From positions 372,001-436,000 of the forward strand of contig NZ_JACHJI010000006.1 of NCBI RefSeq assembly GCF_014203535.1: a stretch of DNA of 64,000 nucleotides, written 5' to 3'. The notes below the pieces were generated by a model. It was not told the DNA's origin, did no database searches, and saw only the letters and a list, made by a program, of their open reading frames with translations. This DNA is from Streptomyces griseomycini. Its GTDB lineage: Bacteria; Actinomycetota; Actinomycetes; Streptomycetales; Streptomycetaceae. The position numbers and the translations under genes were made by a program. This document shows, one piece after another, positions 57,550 to 64,000 of the stretch (position 1 is its first letter; each line of letters begins with the position of its first letter).

Positions 57550-58008
57550 ATGATCGAACTGCGCATACGGGCCGCCGTGCCCGAAGACGTCGACACCGTG
57601 CTGGCCTTCTGGAAGGAGGCCGCCGAGGGCGCGAGCATCAGCGACGACCGGGCCGGCGTCGAGCGACTGGTCGCCCGCGACCCCGAGGCCCTGCTCCTCG
57701 CCACGGGGGTCCCCCGCTCGAGCGGAGCCGAGCGGGGGACCCATGGGGACCTGGTCGGCACCGTGATCGCCGGCTTCGACGGCTGGCGCTGCCACCTGTA
57801 CCGGCTGGCGGTGCACCCGGACCACCGGCGTCAGGGGATCGCCTCCGCTCTGCTGGCCGCCGCGGAGGAGCGGTTCGTACGACTCGGCGGGCGCCGCGCG
57901 GACGCGATGGTGCTCCAGCGCAACGAGGGCGCGCACCGTGCCTGGGGTGCGGCGGGGTACGTGCCGGAGGAACAGTGGCGCCGCTGGGTGAAGCCGCTCA
58001 CCGGGTGA
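57550..58008 (+). CDS. GNAT-family acetyltransferase with in-frame insert
   Basis: The 152-residue acetyltransferase has the acetyl-CoA motif LYRLAVHPDHRRQGIASALL and a GAHRAWGAAGYVPEE C-terminal segment typical of GNAT. Near residue 54 it contains the extra peptide VPRSSGAERGTHG, encoded by a 36-bp palindrome. It falls between two beta strands where other family members have a short turn, so the fold probably tolerates it. Substrate unknown. The start ATG at 57550 has no strong ribosome site. Confidence 0.85.
   Translation: MIELRIRAAVPEDVDTVLAFWKEAAEGASISDDRAGVERLVARDPEALLLATGVPRSSGAERGTHGDLVGTVIAGFDGWRCHLYRLAVHPDHRRQGIASALLAAAEERFVRLGGRRADAMVLQRNEGAHRAWGAAGYVPEEQWRRWVKPLTG
57707..57742. 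repeat. palindromic REP-like element inside the GNAT gene
   Basis: Perfect 14-bp arms (57707-57720 and 57729-57742) flank the 8-nt loop AGCGGAGC. The sequence type (GGGTCCCCCGCTCG arm) recurs in Streptomyces genomes as a dispersed palindrome, by my recollection. Here it sits in frame within a coding region. Confidence 0.7.
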
Positions 58009-58167
58009 TCCGCACCCCGACGACATCTCTTTACCCATCCTTTACTCTCGGTGGGCCACTCGGTCATCCATGAAAGGTTGTGTGCGTCCGCCCATGGACG
58101 AGCCTCCCGGTCCGCGACACCGCGCGTCCGTCCCCCTCCTGCCCGACCATGGGAAGGAGGTGACCCG

Positions 58168-59580
58168 ATGACCGAAGTGCTCCTCCTTCTGGCGGCGATC
58201 CTGCTCTCGCTGGCCTGCGGCGCCTTCGTCGCGGCCGAGTTCTCCCTCACCACGGTCGAGCGCCGCGAGCTGGAGCGCGCCGTCGAGCGCGGCGAGCGGG
58301 GAGCTCCGGGTGCGCTCAAGGCCGCACGGAACCTGACCTTCCAGCTCTCCGGGGCGCAGCTCGGCATCACGGTCACCAACCTGGTGGTCGGCATGCTCGC
58401 CGAGCCGTCGATCGCGGCACTGCTCGCGGGCCCGCTGGAGGACGTCGGCGTGTCCGGCCCGGCGGCGCACTCCCTCGCGCTGGTGATCGGCACGGCCCTG
58501 TCGACCGTGTTCCTGATGGTGGTCGGCGAGCTGGTGCCCAAGAACTGGGCGATCTCGTCGCCGCTGGCCGTCGCCAAGCGGGTCGGCAACGCGCAGCGCT
58601 GGTTCAGTGCCGCCTTCCGGCCCTTCATCACCCACCTGAACAACACGGCCAACCGCATAGTGCGCCGCATCGGCGTCGAACCCGCCGAGGAACTGGCGTC
58701 CGCCCGCGGGCCCCAGGAACTCGCGGCGCTCGCCCGGCACTCCGCGAAGGAGGGCGCGCTGGAGCCGGACACCGCCGAACTGTTCGTCCGCACGCTGAAC
58801 CTCGCCGACCTCACCGCGGAGAACGTGATGACCCCGCGCGTCCAGGTCGTCGCCCTGGAGGCCCAGGCGACCTGCGAGGACGTGGCGAACGCGACCCGGG
58901 CGACCGGTCTGTCCCGGTTCCCCGTCTACCGCGGCACCCTCGACTCGGTGGTCGGGACCGCGCACGTCAAGGACGTGCTGGCGGTGCCCGCGGAGCGCCG
59001 GGCGCGGATCCCCGTGTCCGAGATGATGCGCGAGCCCCTCCTGGTGCCCGAGTCGCTCACCGTCGACCGGTTGCTGGACCGGCTCTCCGGCAGGCGCACC
59101 ATGGCCGTGGTGATCGACGAGTACGGCGGCACGGCGGGCGTGGCCACCCTGGAGGACATCGTCGAGGAGGTCGTCGGCGAGGTCCGCGACGAGCACGACC
59201 CGCACGAGACCCCCGACCTCGCCCGGACGGGCACCGACGAGGACGGCCGCACACTGTTCTCCGCCGACGGCTCCGCCCGTGTGGACCAGCTCGCCCGGGT
59301 CGGCCTGCGCGCGCCGGAGGGGCCGTACGAGACCCTCGCCGGGCTCGTGGCGACCGAACTCGGCCGCATCCCGGCCGTCGGCGACACCGTCGAGGTCGCC
59401 GACTGGCGGCTGGAGGTGCTGGACGCCACCGGCCGCCGCGCGGCCCGCGTCCTCATGCACGCCCCCCTCGACGACCGGCCGCTCGTCGATCCGGCCGATC
59501 TGGGGACGGAGGGGACGGCGCTCTCGAGGACGCACACGCGGGCGGACGGGACGACGGACGGGAAGGGGGCGCGGCGATGA
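58168..59580 (+). CDS. CNNM/CorC (HlyC-like) membrane protein 1
   Basis: The 470-residue protein has an N-terminal DUF21/CNNM membrane domain (LLLAAILLSLACGAFVAAEF, LVIGTALSTVFLMVVGELVPKN), a CBS pair (about 215-340: ENVMTPRVQVVAL, SRFPVYRG, MAVVIDEYGGTAGV) and a C-terminal CorC domain. Relatives transport magnesium or cobalt or serve as efflux regulators. AAGGAGGTGA, an exact anti-16S complement, precedes the ATG at 58168. It overlaps the second paralogue by 4 bp. Confidence 0.92.
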   Translation: MTEVLLLLAAILLSLACGAFVAAEFSLTTVERRELERAVERGERGAPGALKAARNLTFQLSGAQLGITVTNLVVGMLAEPSIAALLAGPLEDVGVSGPAAHSLALVIGTALSTVFLMVVGELVPKNWAISSPLAVAKRVGNAQRWFSAAFRPFITHLNNTANRIVRRIGVEPAEELASARGPQELAALARHSAKEGALEPDTAELFVRTLNLADLTAENVMTPRVQVVALEAQATCEDVANATRATGLSRFPVYRGTLDSVVGTAHVKDVLAVPAERRARIPVSEMMREPLLVPESLTVDRLLDRLSGRRTMAVVIDEYGGTAGVATLEDIVEEVVGEVRDEHDPHETPDLARTGTDEDGRTLFSADGSARVDQLARVGLRAPEGPYETLAGLVATELGRIPAVGDTVEVADWRLEVLDATGRRAARVLMHAPLDDRPLVDPADLGTEGTALSRTHTRADGTTDGKGARR

Positions 59581-60590
59581 CCGCCGTACAGCTGCTGATC
59601 GGTCTGGCGACGCTCGTCGTCAACGCCTTCTTCGTGGGTGCCGAGTTCGCGCTGATCTCGGTCCGCCGCAGTCAGATCGAGCCGTACGCCGACCAGGGCG
59701 ACCGGCGCGCCAGGAGCGTGCTGTGGGGCCTGGAGCACGTGTCCGCGCTGATGGCGGCCGCGCAGCTCGGCATCACCCTGTGCACCCTGGTCCTCGGCGT
59801 CGTCGCCGAGCCGGCCATCGAGCACCTGCTGGAGCCGGTGTTCCACGCGGTGGGTGTCCCGGAGGGCGCGGGACACGCGGTGTCCTTCGTGATCGCGCTG
59901 ACGCTCGCGACGTATCTGCACATGCTGCTCGGCGAGATGGTGCCGAAGAACATCGCACTCGCCGAGCCGGTGCGCAGCGCGCTGATGCTGGGCCCGCCCC
60001 TGGTGGCGCTGTCCCGGACGCTGCGTCCGGTGATCTTCACGGTCAACGCCTTCGCCAACGCCCTGCTGAAGCTGCTGCGGGTCGAGGCACGGGAGGAGGT
60101 CGTCGCCTCCTTCTCGGACGCCGAGCTGGCCCAGATCGTGAAGGACTCCGGCGAGGCCGGCCTGATCGACGAACGTGCCCGGGAACGCCTGCACGACGCG
60201 CTGGAGCTGGGCCGCCGGCCGGTGCGGGACGTGGTGCTGCCGCTGGAACGCGTGGTCTACGCGCGCATGGGGGTCACTCCCGAGGGGCTGGAGGAGCTGT
60301 CGGCCCGGTCCGGGTTCTCCCGTTTCCCCGTGGTGGACGAAGGACGGCGGATCGTCGGCTACCTCCACGTGAAGGACGCCCTCGACGCCTCACCGCGGGA
60401 CCTGCCGTTCCGGCTGCGGGACATGCGGTCCATCGCGCGGGTGCGCGAGAGCACGCCGCTGGACGACGTCCTGACGGCGATGCGGGGCGGTCGCACGCAC
60501 CTGGCGGCCGTGCTCGGGACCGACGGGCGGCTCGCGGGACTGGTCACGATGGAGGACGTCCTGCGGGAGCTGTTCGGGCAGCGGACCTGA
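59577..60590 (+). CDS. CNNM/CorC-like membrane protein 2
   Basis: The 337-residue paralogue has the DUF21 membrane domain (VVNAFFVGAEFALISVRR, MLLGEMVPKNIAL) and a CBS pair (RRPVRDVVLPLERVVYA, FSRFPVVDEG, AAVLGTDGRLAGLVTMEDVL). It ends about 20 residues after the second CBS, so the CorC domain of gene 1 is missing. The ATGA overlap with gene 1 implies coupled translation and probably a heteromeric complex. Confidence 0.92.
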   Translation: MTAVQLLIGLATLVVNAFFVGAEFALISVRRSQIEPYADQGDRRARSVLWGLEHVSALMAAAQLGITLCTLVLGVVAEPAIEHLLEPVFHAVGVPEGAGHAVSFVIALTLATYLHMLLGEMVPKNIALAEPVRSALMLGPPLVALSRTLRPVIFTVNAFANALLKLLRVEAREEVVASFSDAELAQIVKDSGEAGLIDERARERLHDALELGRRPVRDVVLPLERVVYARMGVTPEGLEELSARSGFSRFPVVDEGRRIVGYLHVKDALDASPRDLPFRLRDMRSIARVRESTPLDDVLTAMRGGRTHLAAVLGTDGRLAGLVTMEDVLRELFGQRT

Positions 60591-60680
60591 GCGGAACGGG
60601 GAGGCGGCGGGGCGGGGAGACCACGGGCGGGGAGGTCGACCGACCGGCGGGTATGTGCACGGGATACCATCTCTGTCGCC

Positions 60681-61457
60681 ATGCAGACGAACCCCACCCA
60701 CACCAGCCTCGTCGCCCTCGGCGACTCCTTCACCGAGGGCATGTCGGACCTGCTGCCCGACGGCACGTACCGGGGCTGGGCCGATCTCCTCGCCGCGCGG
60801 ATGGCGGCCGTCCAGCCCGGTTTCCGGTACGCCAACCTCGCGGTGCGCGGCAAGCTGATCCGGCAGATCGTCGACGAGCAGGTGGAGACCGCGGCGGCCA
60901 TGCGGGCCGACGTGGTCACCCTGGTCGGCGGGCTCAACGACACCCTGCGGCCCAAGTGCGACATGGGACTGGTCCGGGACCTGCTGACCGAGGCCGTGGA
61001 GCGGCTGTCCCCGCACTGCAAGCAGCTGGTGCTGATGCGCAGCCCGGGCCGTCAGGGGCCGGTCCTGGAACGCTTCCGGCCGCGCATGGAGGCGCTGTTC
61101 GCCTGCGTCGACGAGCTCGCCGAGCGGCACGGCGCGCTGGTCGTCGACCTGTACGGGGCGCCCTCGCTCGGCGATCCCCGGCTGTGGGACGTGGACCGGC
61201 TGCACCTGACCGCGGAGGGCCACCGCAGGGTCGCGGAGGCGGTGTGGCAGACGCTCGGCTACCCGGCCGAGGACCCCGCGTGGCACCTGCCGCCGGAGGC
61301 GACGCTGCCGCCGCACTGGGTGGCCCGGCGGGTCGCGGACGTCCGGTTCGCCCGGCAGCACCTGCTGCCGTGGATCGGCCGCCGGCTCACCGGCCGCTCC
61401 TCGGGCGACGGCCTGCCGCCCAAGCGCCCCGAACTGCTGCCGTACGAGGCGCTGTAG
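60681..61457 (+). CDS. SGNH/GDSL hydrolase
   Basis: This 258-residue esterase-fold protein has GDS in VALGDSFTEGM (nucleophile Ser at residue 16), an oxyanion-hole GGLND segment and the C-terminal DRLHL (Asp/His of the triad). It is intracellular: no signal peptide is present. Members with this pattern, including CKQLVLMRSPG, are common single-domain lipase/esterases in Streptomyces. It precedes purB by 80 bp. Substrate unknown. Confidence 0.9.
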   Translation: MQTNPTHTSLVALGDSFTEGMSDLLPDGTYRGWADLLAARMAAVQPGFRYANLAVRGKLIRQIVDEQVETAAAMRADVVTLVGGLNDTLRPKCDMGLVRDLLTEAVERLSPHCKQLVLMRSPGRQGPVLERFRPRMEALFACVDELAERHGALVVDLYGAPSLGDPRLWDVDRLHLTAEGHRRVAEAVWQTLGYPAEDPAWHLPPEATLPPHWVARRVADVRFARQHLLPWIGRRLTGRSSGDGLPPKRPELLPYEAL

Positions 61458-61523
61458 CGCCGGAGCCGGCCTTTGTAGCTTCCGCCGAACCACCCCGCGG
61501 CGCTGGCCTGCACGAATCGCCAG

Positions 61524-61529
61524 TAGAAT
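61524..61529 (+). promoter_or_regulatory. -10 box of purB (leaderless)
   Basis: TAGAAT is a good -10 hexamer, ending 8 bp before the purB GTG. Transcription would begin at or within a few bases of the start codon, and no Shine-Dalgarno precedes it. Confidence 0.6.
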
Positions 61530-61537
61530 CCGTACAC

Positions 61538-62980
61538 GTGACTGCTGCGCCCGCCAAGCCCCGAATCCCGAACGTCCTCGCCGGACGCTACGCCTCCGCC
61601 GAGCTCGCCACGCTCTGGTCCCCCGAGCAGAAGGTGAAGCTGGAGCGGCAGCTCTGGCTCGCCGTGCTGCGGGCCCAGAAGGACCTCGGGATCGAGGTGC
61701 CGGACGCGGCGATCGCCGACTACGAGCGCGTCCTCGACCAGGTCGACCTGGCCTCGATCGCCGAGCGCGAGAAGGTCACCCGGCACGACGTGAAGGCGCG
61801 GATCGAGGAGTTCAACGACCTCGCCGGGCACGAGCACGTGCACAAGGGGATGACGTCCCGCGACCTCACCGAGAACGTCGAGCAGCTGCAGATCCGGCTC
61901 TCGCTGGAGCTGGTGCGTGACCGCGCGGTGGCCGTGCTGGCGCGACTGGGCAGGCTGGCCGGTGAGTACGGCGAGCTGGTGATGGCCGGCCGTTCGCACA
62001 ACGTGGCCGCGCAGGCCACCACCCTCGGCAAGCGGTTCGCCACCGCCGCCGACGAGCTGCTCGTCGCGTACGGCCGGGTGGAGGAGCTGCTGGGCCGCTA
62101 CCCGCTGCGCGGCATCAAGGGCCCGGTGGGGACGGCGCAGGACATGCTGGACCTGCTCGGCGGGGACGCCGCCAAGCTGGCGGAGCTGGAGCGGCGGATC
62201 GCCGGGCACCTGGGCTTCTCCGAGGCGTTCACCTCGGTCGGCCAGGTCTACCCGCGCTCGCTGGACTACGAGGTCGTCACCGCGCTGGTGCAGCTGGCGG
62301 CGGCGCCGTCGTCGCTGGCGAAGACCATCCGGCTGATGGCCGGGCACGAGCTGGTCACCGAGGGCTTCAAGCCCGGCCAGGTCGGCTCCTCCGCGATGCC
62401 GCACAAGATGAACACCCGCTCCTGCGAGCGCGTCAACGGCCTGATGGTGATCCTGCGCGGCTACGCGTCGATGACCGGCGAGCTGGCGGGCGACCAGTGG
62501 AACGAGGGCGACGTGTCCTGCTCGGTGGTGCGCCGGGTCGCGCTGCCGGACGCGTTCTTCGCGCTCGACGGCCTGCTGGAGACGTTCCTGACGGTGCTCG
62601 ACGAGTTCGGCGCCTTCCCGGCGGTCGTGGCCCGGGAGCTGGACCGCTACCTGCCGTTCCTGGCCACCACCAAGGTGCTGATGGGGGCGGTGCGCGCGGG
62701 TGTCGGGCGTGAGGTCGCGCACGAGGCGATCAAGGAGAACGCCGTCGCCACCGCCCTCGCGATGCGTGAGCGGGGTGCCGAGCGCAACGACCTCCTCGAC
62801 AAGCTCGCCGCCGACGAGCGGCTGCCGCTCGGCCGGGCCGAGCTGGAGGCGCTGATGGCGGACAAGCTGTCCTTCACGGGCGCCGCGGGCGACCAGGTCG
62901 CCACCGTCGTCGGCCGCATCGACGAGATCGTGAAGCGGCACCCGGAGGCCGCCGGTTACACCCCCGGGGCGATCCTCTGA
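61538..62980 (+). CDS. purB: adenylosuccinate lyase
   Basis: The 480-residue fumarase-superfamily enzyme works twice in purine synthesis, splitting SAICAR and adenylosuccinate. Signatures are HEHVHKGMTSRDLTEN (His general acid region), GRSHNVAAQATTLGKRF and the catalytic-serine loop GSSAMPHKMNTRSCERV. The protein starts at GTG 61538 (VTAAPAKPRIPNVLAGRYAS). The frame is open far upstream but runs antiphase to the CNNM genes and is not coding there. The last codons overlap the possible start of mug. Confidence 0.96.
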   Translation: MTAAPAKPRIPNVLAGRYASAELATLWSPEQKVKLERQLWLAVLRAQKDLGIEVPDAAIADYERVLDQVDLASIAEREKVTRHDVKARIEEFNDLAGHEHVHKGMTSRDLTENVEQLQIRLSLELVRDRAVAVLARLGRLAGEYGELVMAGRSHNVAAQATTLGKRFATAADELLVAYGRVEELLGRYPLRGIKGPVGTAQDMLDLLGGDAAKLAELERRIAGHLGFSEAFTSVGQVYPRSLDYEVVTALVQLAAAPSSLAKTIRLMAGHELVTEGFKPGQVGSSAMPHKMNTRSCERVNGLMVILRGYASMTGELAGDQWNEGDVSCSVVRRVALPDAFFALDGLLETFLTVLDEFGAFPAVVARELDRYLPFLATTKVLMGAVRAGVGREVAHEAIKENAVATALAMRERGAERNDLLDKLAADERLPLGRAELEALMADKLSFTGAAGDQVATVVGRIDEIVKRHPEAAGYTPGAIL

Positions 62981-63000
62981 CGCGCTTCACCCCCGAGGAG

Positions 63001-63522
63001 TTGCAGGCCGCCCGCGACCGGCTGGTGCCGGACGTGGCCGCGGACGGCCTGCGCGTGCTGTTCTGCGGCATCAACCCGGGCCTGATGACGGCCGCGACGG
63101 GCCACCACTTCGCCCGCCCCGGCAACCGGTTCTGGCCGGCCCTGCACCGCTCCGGCTTCACACCCAGGCTGCTGAAGCCGTCCGAGCAGGAGGAGTTGCT
63201 GTCGTACGGGCTCGGCATCACCAACGTCGTGGCGCGGGCGACCGCGCGGGCCGACAAGCTGAGCGCCGAGGAGTACCGGGAGGGCGGTCGGCTGCTCGCC
63301 CTGAAGGTGGCCCGGCTCCGTCCGCGGTGGCTGGCCGTGCTGGGGGTCACCGCGTACCGGGTCGCGTTCGACGACCGGAAGGCCCGGGTGGGTCCGCAGG
63401 AGCGGACGATCGGTGACACGCGCGTGTGGGTGCTGCCCAATCCGAGCGGGCTGAACGCGCACTGGACGCCGGCGACCCTGGCCGAGGAGTTCGCGCGGCT
63501 GCGGGAGGCGGCCCAGCGGTAG
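63001..63522 (+). CDS. mug: G/U mismatch-specific DNA glycosylase
   Basis: The 173-residue product from TTG 63001 is a uracil/thymine-DNA glycosylase of the MUG family. It has the catalytic-site GINPGL segment in VLFCGINPGLMTAATG, FARPGNRFWPALHR and the C-terminal LPNPSGLNAHW motif. The TTG has its only SD-like GAGGAG directly adjoining it (spacing 0), which is poor. In-frame CTG 62977, overlapping the purB stop, would give MTRFTPEELQAAR, as I recall for relatives. The true start is therefore uncertain by 24 bp. Confidence 0.88.
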   Translation: MQAARDRLVPDVAADGLRVLFCGINPGLMTAATGHHFARPGNRFWPALHRSGFTPRLLKPSEQEELLSYGLGITNVVARATARADKLSAEEYREGGRLLALKVARLRPRWLAVLGVTAYRVAFDDRKARVGPQERTIGDTRVWVLPNPSGLNAHWTPATLAEEFARLREAAQR

Positions 63523-63544
63523 GCGCCGGGCCGCGCCGCGCCGG

Positions 63545-64000
63545 TCAGGCGTCCCTGCGGCGCAGGCTCCACGCCCCCGCCAGCAGCGCCGCGGCCGTCC
63601 ACAGCGCGGTCACCGCGAGCCCCGACCAGGGGCCCAGCGTGCCCTCGTGGTTCTGGTGGATGACGAGCAGCCCGGCCCGGTCGGGCAGGAAATCGACGAC
63701 CGGGCCGGCCGCGTCGCCGATCACGAAGGACACCACGATGATGAAGGGGATCAGCAGGGAGAGGGTGGCCACGCCGCTGCGCAGCAGGGTCGCGAGGCCC
63801 GCGGCGAGCAGGGCCACCAGCGCGAGGTAGACGCCGCAGCCCACGACCGCGCGCACCTGCTCGCCCCCGGTGAGCCCGTCCGCCGCGGACCCCAGCCCCG
63901 CGCGTCCCGCGAGGAGCGCGGCGAGGGAGGTCGGCAGTCCGACGGCGAGCGCCGGCACGGCGATCGCCGTCGCCTTGGCCGCGAACCAGCGGCCGCGCTG
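63545..64000 (-). CDS. ABC-2-type permease, partial (5' end outside window)
   Basis: The last 151 codons of a membrane protein are present; the frame is still open at 64000 (QRGRWFAAKATAIA...), so the start lies beyond. At least three helices are visible (VYLALVALLAAGLATLL, LSLLIPFIIVVSFVIGDAAG, LAVTALWTAAALLAGAWSL), ending in RRRDA. The pattern VDFLPDRAGLLVIHQNHEGTLGPWSGL fits actinobacterial ABC-2-family permeases. The partner ATPase would be expected upstream on this strand, past the window edge. Confidence 0.75.
   Translation of the reverse strand, partial: QRGRWFAAKATAIAVPALAVGLPTSLAALLAGRAGLGSAADGLTGGEQVRAVVGCGVYLALVALLAAGLATLLRSGVATLSLLIPFIIVVSFVIGDAAGPVVDFLPDRAGLLVIHQNHEGTLGPWSGLAVTALWTAAALLAGAWSLRRRDA

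Noticed and set aside
59279..61537. Extension of the purB frame upstream
   Set aside because: It lies antiphase to the CNNM and SGNH genes and lacks conserved content before the GTG at 61538.
1..64000. Prophage, IS element, CRISPR array, tRNA or rRNA
   Set aside because: No integrase, transposase, evenly spaced direct repeats or cloverleaf sequences were seen. Absence rests on reading, not on tRNAscan or an IS search.

Overview
The window is about 73% GC. GTG and TTG starts are common, genes are tightly packed, and the gene families are typical of Streptomyces: WhiJ-type XRE/DUF397/ATPase sets, SpoIIE-type phosphatases, MurT/GatD, LigB-type ligase and a ydaO riboswitch before an NlpC/P60 hydrolase. 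It reads as a chromosomal core or near-core segment of a Streptomyces. From memory, unchecked, the order resembles the S. coelicolor stretch that carries xylAB, a pfkA paralogue, rocD and the bio genes. No phage, plasmid, IS element, CRISPR array, tRNA or rRNA was seen.

Layout. 0-5 kb: xylose catabolism (xylA divergent from xylB and a ROK repressor). 5-7 kb: small conserved proteins and an exported phosphodiesterase-like protein. 6.9-10.1 kb: a four-base-overlapping acyl-CoA dehydrogenase pair plus quinone oxidoreductase. 10.2-11.8 kb: an XRE-cupin regulator divergent from a thioredoxin-reductase-like flavoenzyme. 11.9-17.3 kb: ATP-dependent DNA ligase coupled to a NUDIX hydrolase, an aldehyde dehydrogenase, a ricin-B secreted protein and a TenA-like protein. 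17.4-20 kb: an acyl-CoA dehydrogenase divergent from a TetR regulator over two tandem palindromes, then peptide deformylase. 20.1-24.4 kb: murT-gatD, 6-phosphofructokinase and a CtaG-like protein. 24.5-28 kb: a DUF6777-like lipoprotein, a membrane Ser/Thr kinase and a 58-aa membrane protein. 28-32 kb: a LytS/LytTR two-component system wrapped around a sodium:solute symporter and its small partner. 32.2-34.9 kb: an Lrp regulator, a dimethylarginine dimethylaminohydrolase and ornithine aminotransferase. After 650 bp without a recognisable gene come two SpoIIE phosphatases (35.6-39.4 kb), an RpiB-like isomerase, an acyltransferase, and a TetR/membrane-protein pair with two matching operators.

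42.6-45 kb is the least ordinary part. It holds a perfect 58-bp palindrome, an orphan Phd/YefM antitoxin divergent from a ClpP-like protein that has lost its catalytic Ser and His, a small partner ORF, and then a c-di-AMP riboswitch controlling a cell-wall hydrolase. 45.7-47.5 kb is a WhiJ-type regulatory trio. 47.6-52 kb is bioF / bioBAD. 52.9-53.6 kb is a toxin-antitoxin pair with a degenerate Doc/Fic toxin. 53.8-57.2 kb is a MacB/FtsX-type ABC exporter, followed by a 385-bp degenerate repeat tract and a GNAT gene carrying an in-frame palindromic insert. 58-64 kb has two coupled CNNM/CorC membrane proteins, an SGNH hydrolase, a probably leaderless purB, mug, and a membrane protein cut by the window edge.

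Functions are assigned by reading motifs and family resemblance; no database search was run. All operators, terminators and promoters are pattern-based predictions.
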